Source: Pseudonocardia autotrophica
Lineage (GTDB): Bacteria; Actinomycetota; Actinomycetes; Mycobacteriales; Pseudonocardiaceae
NCBI RefSeq assembly: GCF_000717175.1
Contig: NZ_JNYD01000001.1
Location: 62,001 to 126,000, forward strand
Direction: 5' to 3'
Length of the DNA: 64,000 bases
Part shown: in pieces, positions 53,798 through 61,920 of the stretch
Position numbering within the stretch: the first letter of the stretch is position 1
How the letters are laid out: every line of letters starts with the position of its first letter
Notes under the pieces: generated by a model
The model's input: only the letters and a program-made list of their open reading frames with translations
Database searches by the model: none
Told to the model about the DNA's origin: nothing
Program-made: the position numbers and the translations under genes

Positions 53798-54810
53798 CCA
53801 GCACCCTCGCACCGAGCTTCCTGGACCAGGCGGGGTCGCCGGAGCTGCCCGCCCCCCGCGGCCCGCTCTCCGGGGCCGTGATCGGCGCCCTGCGCGGCGC
53901 CCCGCTCGGCCCCGTCGACCCGGGCGGCGCCGAGCCCTACGGCGACGACCTGCAGCTCGCCCTGCACTGCTGCTACGAGCTGCACTACCGGGGCTTCGCC
54001 GGGGTCGACGCCGAGCGCGAGTGGGACCCGGAGCTGCTCGGTGTCCGCCGCGAGCTGGAGCGGGTGTTCCTCGCCGCGCTGCGGGCGGACGTCGAGCCCG
54101 GGGACGACGTCACCGCCGAGGTGGATGCGCTCCTCGTCGAGCCGATCGGGCCGGGTGTGCGCGGGGTGTCGCACCACCTGCAGCGCGAGGGCACGCTCGA
54201 GCAGCTGCGCGAGTACGTGGCGCACCGCTCGATCTACCACCTCAAGGAGGCCGACCCGCAGGCCTGGGCGATCCCGCGGCTCAGCGGCGCGGCGAAGGCC
54301 GGGCTGGTCACCGTGGAGCACGACGAGTACGGCTCCGGACGGCCCGAGCGCATGCACGCGCTGCTCTTCGCCGAGATGATGACCGAGCTCGGGCTCTCCG
54401 ACGCCTACTGCGCCTACGTCGAGCACGTGCCCGGCGAGACCCTCGCCGAGGTCAACCTGATGTCGCTGTGCGGCCTGCACCGCAGCCTGCGCGGCGCCTC
54501 GGTCGGCCAGTTCGCGATGGTGGAGCTGACCTCGTCACCCGGCTCGGAACGGCTGGTCCGCGGCATGCGGCGGCTGGACTGCGGGCCCGCCTCGATCCGG
54601 TTCTACGACGAGCACGTGGAGGCCGACGCGGTGCACGAGCAGGTCGTGCGGCGCAGCGTCCTGGCGCCGCTGCTGGCGGCGGAGCCGGAGCTGGCCGCGG
54701 ACGTCGTGTTCGGGATCCGCGCGAGCCTGTTCCTCGGCGAGCGGATGGGGGAGCGGCTGCTGGGCTGCTGGGACCGCGGGGAGACCAGCCTCCGCATGCC
54801 GCTGGCGTAG
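53794..54810 (+). CDS. Haem-oxygenase-like di-iron (HDO) redox enzyme
   Basis: 338 residues from a GTG overlapping the CDGSH stop. It is all-helical with the iron-containing redox enzyme pattern: VEHDEYGSGRPERMHALLF and, later, FYDEHVEADAVHEQVV, giving Glu, His, Asp/Glu and His ligand positions of HDO enzymes (relatives make or break C-C and N-O bonds with O2). The ligand glutamate near HYRGFAG and ELLGVRRELE lies in the first half. Gene order places it with a CDGSH donor and two methyltransferases, so it is likely to be the central oxygenase of a small biosynthetic unit. Confidence 0.82.
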   Translation: MTSTLAPSFLDQAGSPELPAPRGPLSGAVIGALRGAPLGPVDPGGAEPYGDDLQLALHCCYELHYRGFAGVDAEREWDPELLGVRRELERVFLAALRADVEPGDDVTAEVDALLVEPIGPGVRGVSHHLQREGTLEQLREYVAHRSIYHLKEADPQAWAIPRLSGAAKAGLVTVEHDEYGSGRPERMHALLFAEMMTELGLSDAYCAYVEHVPGETLAEVNLMSLCGLHRSLRGASVGQFAMVELTSSPGSERLVRGMRRLDCGPASIRFYDEHVEADAVHEQVVRRSVLAPLLAAEPELAADVVFGIRASLFLGERMGERLLGCWDRGETSLRMPLA

Positions 54811-54830
54811 GTCGCGCCCACCATGGGCGC

Positions 54831-55820
54831 ATGGACACCGAGATCCTCCCGGTCGACGACTCGTTCTGGGACGACGGCGCGCTGCTGGCCGCGTGCCTGC
54901 GCGAGCCGGTGCCGCGGATCCCGCCGCACTTCGGGTACGACGCCCTGGGGTCGCAGCTGTTCGAGGCGATCACCGAGCTGCCCACGTACTACCTGACGCG
55001 GGTGGAGCGGACCCTGCTCGAGCGGTACGCCGGGGAGATCGCGGCCGCGCTGGACACGCCCCGGCTGGCCGAGCTGGGCAGCGGCAGCGGGAAGAAGACC
55101 CGGCTGCTGCTCGACGCCTGTCTGCGCCTGCGGCCGACGACGTACCTGCCGGTCGACGTCAGCCGGGAGATGCTGGAGCACAGCGCCGCGGAGCTCACCG
55201 CGGCGCTGCCCGGGCTGGTCGTGCGCGGGCTGTGGGGGCGGTACGAGGCGGGGCTCGCGCAGCTGCGCGCCGACGGCGAGCCGGTGGTCGTCGCGTTCCT
55301 GGGGAGCAACGTCGGCAACACGACACCCGCCGAGCGCGACGCCCTCTACGGCGAGATCGCCGCCGCGCTGCGGCCGGGCGACGGCCTGCTCGTCTCCGCG
55401 GACCTGGTGAAACCGCCCGGCGAGCTGGAGCGCTGCTACAACGACCCGCCGGGGCACGACGCCTTCCGCCGCTTCCGGCTCAACCACCTCAGCCACCTCA
55501 ACCACCGCTTCGGGGCGGACTTCCGGCTGGAGCGCTACGAGCCGCGGGCCCACGCCGTCGGCCCGGTCGTCGAGGGGCACCTCGAGGTGCTGGCGGACCA
55601 CACCGCCGCGCTCCCGGCGCTCGGGATGGAGCTGGACCTGCGCCGCGGCGGGTCGATCAACGTCGGCTTCTCGGCGAAGTTCGAGCCGGAGGGGATCGCC
55701 GCGGAGGTCGGCCGGCACGGCTTCACGCCGCAGACCGAGTGGGTCGACGACGAGCACGCGTACGGGATCTTCCTGTACCGCCTTGCCGGTGCCGGTGCCG
55801 GTGCCGGTCAGGTCCAGTAG
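54831..55820 (+). CDS. EgtD-like SAM methyltransferase
   Basis: 329 residues. It matches the histidine N-alpha-methyltransferase family over its length: YDALGSQLFEAITELPTYYLTRVE split in two, ELGSGSGKKTRLLLDAC, FLGSNVGNTTPAE, LVSADLVKPP, RFNHL-like RRFRLNHLSHLN. Near the C-terminus, GFSAKF carries Gly279 where EgtD has the Glu of the TEISAKF stretch that reads the imidazole ring, so histidine may not be the substrate. No egtB or egtC is near. It begins 20 bp after the di-iron gene and overlaps the convergent SPL gene by 13 bp. Confidence 0.82.
   Translation: MDTEILPVDDSFWDDGALLAACLREPVPRIPPHFGYDALGSQLFEAITELPTYYLTRVERTLLERYAGEIAAALDTPRLAELGSGSGKKTRLLLDACLRLRPTTYLPVDVSREMLEHSAAELTAALPGLVVRGLWGRYEAGLAQLRADGEPVVVAFLGSNVGNTTPAERDALYGEIAAALRPGDGLLVSADLVKPPGELERCYNDPPGHDAFRRFRLNHLSHLNHRFGADFRLERYEPRAHAVGPVVEGHLEVLADHTAALPALGMELDLRRGGSINVGFSAKFEPEGIAAEVGRHGFTPQTEWVDDEHAYGIFLYRLAGAGAGAGQVQ
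55785..55808 (+). repeat. Four GCCGGT hexamers at a gene end
   Basis: Four tandem GCCGGT units encode the Ala-Gly run at the end of the EgtD-like protein, just before the overlap with the SPL-type gene. Copy number could change by slippage without a frameshift. Confidence 0.75.
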
Positions 55821-56893
55821 AGCAGCCGCCCGGCCGGCAGCAGGTCCGTCAGCGCGGCCGTGAACCACGTGCGCATCTCGGCCATCTCCGCGGCCGGGTA
55901 CACGTACTTCACCGCGCCGAACCGGCCGTGCTTGCGGGAGCGCCGCTCGGGGTCCATCTCCAGCTTGGTGCGCGGGTACCAGCCCTCGAGCACCTCCTTG
56001 GAGCCCGGCGTGAACCGGTGGGTGATGCACTCGACGGTGAGGTCGAGCCCCGGCACGCCGTCGAGCTCCGCGGCGGCGTCGGCGAGCAGCGCGGTGTACC
56101 GCTCGCGCCAGCCGTCCACCGGCATGATCGGCGCGATCGTCAGGCCGACCGGGTAGCCGGCCCGGGCCAGCGCGCCGAGCCCGGCGAGCCGCACGGCCAC
56201 CGGGTCGGTCCCGCCCTCGAACCGGTCCGCGACGACGTCGGCGTTGACCGACGCGCGGATCCGGGTGCGCCCGTGGTGGGGCAGGTCGAGCAGCGGCTCC
56301 ACCGCACCGAACTTGGTGGTCGCCCGCAGCTGCACCGGCCCGCCGAAGTCGTGCGTCCCGACGTGGGTGACCGCCGCGGCGAGGCTGCCCGTGACGTGCT
56401 CGATGCCCAGTGGGTCGGTGTAGCAGGAGGCCTCGAAGGTCGTGCCCTCGTGGCCGCGTGCCTCGGTGCCCGAGGTGACCGCGCCGGTGCCGACGTAGGC
56501 GTCCGTGCCGGCGAGGATCGTGTCGAGGTCGGCGTAGACGCGCGTGACCGGCGGGCCGCCGAGCGAGCCGGCCAGGTAGCAGTACTGGCAGTGCGCCGGG
56601 CAGCCGCGGGCCAGGTCGACGCGCCAGTCGGCGCTGGGCGGGATCGGCTGGAGCTTCCGGGCCGACGGCGGGCTGACGACCACGGCGAGCGTGGACTTGG
56701 CCCGCGCGTAGGTGGCGCGCTCGTCCGCGCCCCGCAGGCCGGTGAGGCGGTCGGAGCGGAGGAACTCGACGTCGTCGACGCCGGCGGCCTCGCAGCGGGC
56801 GAGGATCCCGGCGGTGTGCGGGAGCTCGGCGGCGGACCGGGTGACGACGACGTGCTTCGGCACCCAGAGCCGGGTGCGGCGGGGTGTGCTCAT
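55808..56893 (-). CDS. SPL-family radical SAM protein
   Basis: 361 residues. The cluster motif is CPAHCQYCY (CxxxCxxC), followed by LAGSLGG, the layout of spore photoproduct lyase and its non-sporulating relatives. The conserved YTDPLGIEH and TKFGAVEPLLDL segments are present. This organism type does not make endospores, so the protein may repair other DNA photoproducts or act on another substrate; the LigD gene nearby is suggestive but not an operon. Its 3' end overlaps the convergent EgtD-like gene by 13 bp. Confidence 0.85.
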   Translation of the reverse strand: MSTPRRTRLWVPKHVVVTRSAAELPHTAGILARCEAAGVDDVEFLRSDRLTGLRGADERATYARAKSTLAVVVSPPSARKLQPIPPSADWRVDLARGCPAHCQYCYLAGSLGGPPVTRVYADLDTILAGTDAYVGTGAVTSGTEARGHEGTTFEASCYTDPLGIEHVTGSLAAAVTHVGTHDFGGPVQLRATTKFGAVEPLLDLPHHGRTRIRASVNADVVADRFEGGTDPVAVRLAGLGALARAGYPVGLTIAPIMPVDGWRERYTALLADAAAELDGVPGLDLTVECITHRFTPGSKEVLEGWYPRTKLEMDPERRSRKHGRFGAVKYVYPAAEMAEMRTWFTAALTDLLPAGRLLYWT

Positions 56894-56983
56894 CTCACCT
56901 GTGAGAACACGCGAGGGGAGCCGCGCCGTCCCGTGGGGGACGAGACGTGCGCGACTCCCCGAGGTCAGAGGCCACGAGGGGGC

Positions 56984-57979
56984 CTACTCGACGCCCACGG
57001 TCTCCTTGGCCAGCGACGCGAAGTGCGTCTGCGCGGCGGAGACCACGCTCGAACGGTTCTTGTGCCGCTCCTCGTACCGGATCACGGCCTGGACGCCGTC
57101 CGCGGTACGGAGCTCCCGGATCGCGGCGACCGCGTCCGGCACCCCCTTGGCGTCGTAGTCCGGGATCGGCAGCTCGTCGGCGCGCAGCGCACCGGCGTCC
57201 CGGCGGACGGTGCGCACGGCGGACCCGGCGCGCGCACCGTCGGCCCGGGCGACGTCCTCGGCCCGCTCCAGCCCGGCGTCGACCGCGGTCCCGACGACCT
57301 CGCGGGTGTCGGTGGCGACCCGGCCGACCGTGTTGCCGACCGTGCTGCCGATCAGGCCGACCTTGTCGCCGACCCGGCCGAGCCGGGCGCGGACCTCGTC
57401 GCCGGCCCGGGCGACCCGGTGCGCGGCGCGGTTGACGCCGCGGAGAGTGATCCGGGTGGGCAGCTGGACGGCGCGGGTGACGCCCCCGGCCACGGCCTGC
57501 AACGGCGTCGGACGCAGGGCCGCGGGGCCGCCGAGGGCCTCCTCGGCCAGCACGGTCGTGAGCCAGTCCACGGTCGCGGTGTGCGCGGTGACCAGCTGCT
57601 CGGCCAGGCCGTGCAGGGCCGCCGGGCCCTCCTGCGCGGTCAGCGCGACCAGGTAGCGGGCCCGGTCGAGCAGCTGGTGCTCGAGCGCGAGGTCGCCCAG
57701 CAGGGCCTCGTCGAGCGGCTGGGCCTGCTCGACCGTGCTCTTGACCAGGTGGGCCGCGAAGCCGACGGCCGGGGCGACGACGTCGGGCACCTCGCCCAGG
57801 TCGCGCAGGGCTGCGGCGATGCGCTCGGCGCGGCGCTCGGCGTTGTCGCCGTTCTCCCGCAGCTCGCGGCGCACGGCGTCGGTGCGCGCCTGCGCCACCC
57901 GCGTGCGGGCGATCTGGACCTCGGTGCGGGTGAGCTGCTCGAGGGTGCGGAGCTGGCTGATGACGGCGGCGTTCGCCAT
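56984..57979 (-). CDS. Helical, ferritin-like hypothetical protein
   Basis: 331 residues from an ATG with GAGGAAGG upstream. The first 170 residues form long amphipathic helices (LRTLEQLTRTEVQIARTRVAQ; LALEHQLLDRARYLVALTAQE) with some spacing like ferritin-like or DUF892 bundles. The next 90 residues are Arg/Val/Gly-rich with repeated VG(D/N)xV turns. The C-terminus PIPDYDAKGVPDAVAAI... ends in a YEERHKNRSSVV segment seen in actinobacterial proteins of unknown role. A monocistronic stress protein is plausible. Confidence 0.6.
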   Translation of the reverse strand: MANAAVISQLRTLEQLTRTEVQIARTRVAQARTDAVRRELRENGDNAERRAERIAAALRDLGEVPDVVAPAVGFAAHLVKSTVEQAQPLDEALLGDLALEHQLLDRARYLVALTAQEGPAALHGLAEQLVTAHTATVDWLTTVLAEEALGGPAALRPTPLQAVAGGVTRAVQLPTRITLRGVNRAAHRVARAGDEVRARLGRVGDKVGLIGSTVGNTVGRVATDTREVVGTAVDAGLERAEDVARADGARAGSAVRTVRRDAGALRADELPIPDYDAKGVPDAVAAIRELRTADGVQAVIRYEERHKNRSSVVSAAQTHFASLAKETVGVE

Positions 57980-58130
57980 GGATGACCTTCCTCGTGCGTC
58001 GGTGAGGGCGTGCGATTCGGGTTGCTGCTCAGGGGTTTGCACGTGATCGACGCCGTGACACCCGGGTCACGGGGAGGCCTGGCTCACTTTCCCGGGGTGC
58101 GATCATCGGTCGCGGCGGAAGGAGCACCGG

Positions 58131-59054
58131 ATGCGGGCGTACGGCTTCACGGCGGTGGGCGGACCGGAGAACGAGGCGTTCCTCGAGGTGCCGGTCCCCG
58201 AACCGGGCCCCGGTGAGCTGCGCGTGCGGGTGCGCGCGGCCGGGGTGAACCCCGGCGACTGGCGGCTGCGGGAGGGCTCCTACGGGACGGTCGGTTCGGC
58301 GGTGCTCGGCCGCGAGGTGGCCGGGACCGTCGTGGCCCTCGGCCCGGGCGTCGACGCGTTCGCGGAGGGCGACGAGGTCTTCGGCGGCTGCCCCGGGATG
58401 GTCGGGGGCTGGGCCGAGGAGGCGCTGGTCACGGCCTCCTTCGCGGCGCACCGGCCGGAGGGCGTCCCGCCGGAGGTCGCGGCGGCGCTGCCGGTGGCGG
58501 CCGGCACCGCGTACGACGCGCTCGAGGACCTGAAGCTCACGCCGGGCTCGACGCTGCTGGTCAACGGCGCGGGCGGCGGTGTCGGCGTGCCCGTCGTCCA
58601 GCTCGCCCGGGCCCGCGGGATCCGCGTGGTCGGCACCGCGAGCCCGGCCAAGCGCGACCTGGTCGCCGGGCTCGGCGCCACACCGGTGGCCTACGGCGAG
58701 GGCGTGCTCGACCGGATCCGGGAGGCGGCGCCGCAGGGGATCGACGCCGTGTTCGACCTGGTCGGCGGCGAGGCCCTGCGCACCGTCGCCACGCTGCTCA
58801 CGGACCGGACCATGCTCCTGTCGGTCGCCGACAAGCCGCTGGTCAAGGAGCTGGGCGGGCGGGACGTGGAGCGCGACCGCAGCACCGCGGTGCTCACCGC
58901 GCTGGTCCGGCTGGTCGAGGAGGGCGCGCTCGACCCGCACGTCACGCGGGTGCTGCCGCTCGACGAGGCGGGGGCCGCGCTCGCCGAGGTGGAGGCGGGG
59001 CACGCGCAGGGCAAGGTGGTCCTCGTGATGCCGACCGCGGTCCCGCCCGCCTAG
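58131..59054 (+). CDS. NADPH:quinone reductase-like MDR oxidoreductase
   Basis: 307 residues from an ATG with GGAAGGAG upstream. A zinc-free MDR: VRAAGVNPGDWRLREG, GREVAGTVVALGPGVD, the Rossmann segment LLVNGAGGGVGVPVVQLA, and FDLVGGEAL. No catalytic or structural zinc ligands are present, as in quinone oxidoreductases (Qor-like). It probably reduces quinones or enones with NADPH. The next gene begins 20 bp later, so they may share a transcript. Confidence 0.87.
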   Translation: MRAYGFTAVGGPENEAFLEVPVPEPGPGELRVRVRAAGVNPGDWRLREGSYGTVGSAVLGREVAGTVVALGPGVDAFAEGDEVFGGCPGMVGGWAEEALVTASFAAHRPEGVPPEVAAALPVAAGTAYDALEDLKLTPGSTLLVNGAGGGVGVPVVQLARARGIRVVGTASPAKRDLVAGLGATPVAYGEGVLDRIREAAPQGIDAVFDLVGGEALRTVATLLTDRTMLLSVADKPLVKELGGRDVERDRSTAVLTALVRLVEEGALDPHVTRVLPLDEAGAALAEVEAGHAQGKVVLVMPTAVPPA

Positions 59055-59074
59055 CGTCCGGGCGGGAGGCGCGC

Positions 59075-60118
59075 ATGGAGGGGACACCGTCCGAGCGGCT
59101 GGCGGACATGCTGGCCGGCCACGTCGTGGTCACGATGCTCGCGCTCGGACATCGGCTGGGCCTGCTCGAGGCGGTGGCCGTGGGTCCGGCGTCGGCGGCG
59201 GAGATCGCCGCGCGGGCCGGGGCCGACGCGCGGTACGTCCGCGAGTGGCTGGGCGCTCTCGTCGGCGCCGGCTTCGTCGAGGTCGACGCGACCGGCGGGA
59301 CCTACCGCTTCGCCGAGGACGCCGCGGGCGTACTCAGCGGGCCGACGGCCGCGAACCTCGCTCCGGTCGCCGACATGCTCGTGCGGCTGACCGGGATGGC
59401 GCCCGAGGTCGCGGCGCGGTTCGGCGACGGCACGGGCATCCCGCCGCAGGTCTACGCCGAGCGGGCCGGTGAGGCGCTCGGCGGTTCCCGCCGCTGGCTG
59501 TACGAGGAACGGTTCGTCGCGGGCTTCCTCGGCCCGGTCCCGGGGCTCGCCGACCGGCTGCGCGCCGGGGCCCGCGTGCTCGACGTCGGGTGCGGCTCCG
59601 GGCAGGTCGCCCGGCTGGTGGCCGACGCGTTCCCGGCCAGCACGGTGACGGGCGTCGACGTCGTCCCCGAGGCGGTCGCGGCGGCCGAGGCCGGGCGCGG
59701 CGATCGGTCGAACCTCCGTTACGAGGTGGCCGACGCGGCCGCGCTGCCGGGCCAGGCCGGGTCCGTCGACGTCGTCCTGGCCGTGGACGTGGTGCACGAC
59801 CTCGCCGATCCCGGGGCCGCGCTGCGCGGGATCCGGCGGCTGCTCGCGCCGGACGGGCTGTTCGTGATGGTCGACATCTCCTACACCGGCCACCTGCCCG
59901 ACCTGGCCGGCGACTCCGGCGCGACCTCGGCCTTCGGCATCAGCGTGCTGCACTGCCTGCCCGTCTCCCTCTCCGGCGGCGGGGCCGGGCTCGGCGCGAT
60001 GTGGGGCCACGAGCGCGCGGAGGCTCTCCTGGCCGAGGCGGGTTTCGCGATGGCGGCGCGCCTGCCCTCCCCGCGCCCGCAGAACGCGATCTACGTGGCG
60101 CGGCCGGTAGATGCCTAA
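59075..60118 (+). CDS. Class I SAM methyltransferase with N-terminal winged helix
   Basis: 347 residues from an ATG with GGGAGG. The N-terminal 90 residues are a winged-helix dimerisation domain (LGLLEAVAVGPASAAEIAAR, ADARYVREWLGALVGAGFV). SAM motif I is VLDVGCGSGQVARLVADAF, and LAVDVVHDLADPGAAL is motif IV. The layout matches plant-like and actinobacterial small-molecule methyltransferases. It sits between two oxidoreductases on one strand and might modify the same compound. Confidence 0.87.
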   Translation: MEGTPSERLADMLAGHVVVTMLALGHRLGLLEAVAVGPASAAEIAARAGADARYVREWLGALVGAGFVEVDATGGTYRFAEDAAGVLSGPTAANLAPVADMLVRLTGMAPEVAARFGDGTGIPPQVYAERAGEALGGSRRWLYEERFVAGFLGPVPGLADRLRAGARVLDVGCGSGQVARLVADAFPASTVTGVDVVPEAVAAAEAGRGDRSNLRYEVADAAALPGQAGSVDVVLAVDVVHDLADPGAALRGIRRLLAPDGLFVMVDISYTGHLPDLAGDSGATSAFGISVLHCLPVSLSGGGAGLGAMWGHERAEALLAEAGFAMAARLPSPRPQNAIYVARPVDA

Positions 60119-60163
60119 GCTGCGACGGGCAGGTCCCGACGACGAGATCCCGGGGGTGCGCGC

Positions 60164-61294
60164 ATGCGCCTGGAGACCCTGCTGCCGCTGGGGAAGGTCG
60201 ATCCCGGCCTGCGCACGCCCGACACCCCGCTCGACATCTGGTCGGTCGGGGAGAACGCGGCGCTGCTGGAGGAGATCGGGTACGGCGGGCTCGTCGTCGA
60301 GGAGACCAAGGACGACCCGTTCGCCGTCCTGACGCTCGCGGCACAGGCCACCACCCGGCTGCGGCTCGGCACCGCGGTCGCGATCGCCTTCCCGCGCAGC
60401 CCCACGATCACCGCCCTGCACGCGTGGACGCTGCAGAAACTCTCCCGCGGCCGGTTCACCCTCGGGCTGGGCTCCCAGGTCCGCGGGCACATCACCCGCC
60501 GCTACGGCATGCCGTGGTCGCCGCCCGGGCCCTGGATGCGGGAGTACGTGCGGGCCGTGCGCGCGGTGTGGCACACCTGGCAGACCGGCGAGCCGCTGGA
60601 CTACCACGGCGAGCACTACGACCTCACGCTCATGGTCCCGCTGTTCGACGCCGGCCCGATCGAGCACCCGGAGATCCCGGTCCACGTGGCCGCGGTCAAC
60701 CCGTACATGTGCTCGGTGGCCGGGGAGGTCGCCGACGGCGTGCGCCCGCACCCGGTGTGCACGCCGTCCTACATCGCCGAGGTCATGCTGCCGGCGGTGC
60801 AGCGCGGCGCCGCCCGCTCTGGCCGGTCGCTCGCGGACTTCCGGGTCTGCATGAAGCCGCTGGTCGCCTCGGCCCGCACCGCCGAGGAGCTGGAGGTGAA
60901 GGTCCGCGACGCCCGCGCCCGCATCGCCTTCTACGCCTCCACGCCCGGCTACCGCGCGGCCTTCGAGCACCTCGGGCTCGGCGACCTGGCCAGCGAGGCC
61001 GCGGTGCTGTCCAAGGCGAAGCGGTGGGAGGTACTGCCCGGCCTGATCGACGACGACGTCCTGGACCGCTTCGCCGTGATCGGCACCTACGACGAGATCG
61101 GCGACCGGCTGCTGGACCGCTTCGCCGGCGTGGTCACGGACGTCGAGTTCTCGATCGCCGTGCGCGACGACGAGGACCGCGCGACCCTGGCCGGGCTGGC
61201 CCGCACGATCCAGGCGCACGACGACGCCGGGGCACGCCGGGCGATCACCGGTGGCGCCGGGGTACGGGACTATCGACGGACGCCGATCCGTTGA
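60164..61294 (+). CDS. LLM class F420-dependent-type oxidoreductase
   Basis: 376 residues in the luciferase-like fold: GYGGLVVEETKDDPFAVLTLAA, LRLGTAVAIAFPRSPTITALHAWTLQKLSRGRFTLGLGSQVRGHITRRYG in consecutive pieces, and PVHVAAVNPYM. The Q-V-RGHITRRYG segment and the C-terminal IGTYDEIGDRLLDRF are typical of the actinobacterial TIGR03617-type F420 group. It lies 45 bp after the methyltransferase. The substrate is unknown. Confidence 0.88.
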   Translation: MRLETLLPLGKVDPGLRTPDTPLDIWSVGENAALLEEIGYGGLVVEETKDDPFAVLTLAAQATTRLRLGTAVAIAFPRSPTITALHAWTLQKLSRGRFTLGLGSQVRGHITRRYGMPWSPPGPWMREYVRAVRAVWHTWQTGEPLDYHGEHYDLTLMVPLFDAGPIEHPEIPVHVAAVNPYMCSVAGEVADGVRPHPVCTPSYIAEVMLPAVQRGAARSGRSLADFRVCMKPLVASARTAEELEVKVRDARARIAFYASTPGYRAAFEHLGLGDLASEAAVLSKAKRWEVLPGLIDDDVLDRFAVIGTYDEIGDRLLDRFAGVVTDVEFSIAVRDDEDRATLAGLARTIQAHDDAGARRAITGGAGVRDYRRTPIR

Positions 61295-61342
61295 CGAGCG
61301 TGGGACTGCACAGCGCGGGAACAGCACGAGAAGGGAGCAGTG

Positions 61343-61858
61343 ATGAGCCGCTACGAGAAGGCGATCCTGGCAGGGGGCTGCTTCTGGGGCATGCAGGACC
61401 TCATCCGCAAGCGGCCGGGCGTGGTGTCCACGCGCGTCGGCTACACGGGTGGGGACGTCCCGAACGCGACCTACCGCAACCACGGCACGCACGCCGAGGG
61501 CATCGAGATCGAGTTCGACCCGGAGCGGACCAGCTACCGCGAGCTGCTGGAGTTCTTCTTCCAGATCCACGACCCGACCACGAAGAACCGGCAGGGCAAC
61601 GACGTCGGCATGTCGTACCGCTCGGCGATCTACTACCTCGACGACGAGCAGAAGCGCGTCGCCGAGGACACCATCGCCGACGTCGACGCCTCCGGGCTCT
61701 GGCCGGGGAAGGTCGTGACCGAGGTCGAGCCGGCGGGTGACTTCTGGGAGGCCGAGCCCGAGCACCAGGACTACCTGGAGCGCATCCCGTGGGGCTACAC
61801 CTGCCACTTCCCGCGGCCGGACTGGGTGCTGCCGAAGCGGGCCGAGTCGACGGCCTGA
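61343..61858 (+). CDS. msrA: Peptide-methionine (S)-S-oxide reductase
   Basis: 171 residues. The catalytic motif GCFWGMQDL (nucleophile Cys) and [39 protein letters not shown] and YRSAIYY are all typical of MsrA, which repairs (S)-methionine sulfoxide. The C-terminal resolving region is short and carries one Cys (GYTCHF). GTG 61340 and ATG 61343 are adjacent; GAAGGGAG upstream fits the ATG. A long hairpin follows. Confidence 0.95.
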   Translation: MSRYEKAILAGGCFWGMQDLIRKRPGVVSTRVGYTGGDVPNATYRNHGTHAEGIEIEFDPERTSYRELLEFFFQIHDPTTKNRQGNDVGMSYRSAIYYLDDEQKRVAEDTIADVDASGLWPGKVVTEVEPAGDFWEAEPEHQDYLERIPWGYTCHFPRPDWVLPKRAESTA

Positions 61859-61870
61859 TCCACAGCTGAG

Positions 61871-61915
61871 CGAACGGCGCTCTCGTTCACCAAGAGTGAG
61901 CGGGAGCGCCGTTCG
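61871..61915. terminator. Long hairpin between convergent genes
   Basis: Perfect 12-bp outer arms CGAACGGCGCTC (61871-61882) and their complement (61904-61915). The inner bases also pair with two mismatches down to a 5-nt CAAGA loop, giving a stem of about 20 bp. It lies between the msrA stop (61858) and the stop of the convergent gene (61921). Confidence 0.8.
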
Positions 61916-61920
61916 TGCGA

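Noticed and set aside
54831..55820. Ergothioneine biosynthesis gene egtD
   Set aside because: No egtA, egtB, egtC or egtE is near, and the residue that reads the imidazole ring is changed, so the symbol is not justified.
55808..56893. Evidence that the organism forms endospores (spore photoproduct lyase)
   Set aside because: SPL-family radical SAM proteins occur widely in non-sporulating and exospore-forming actinomycetes; no other endospore gene is seen.
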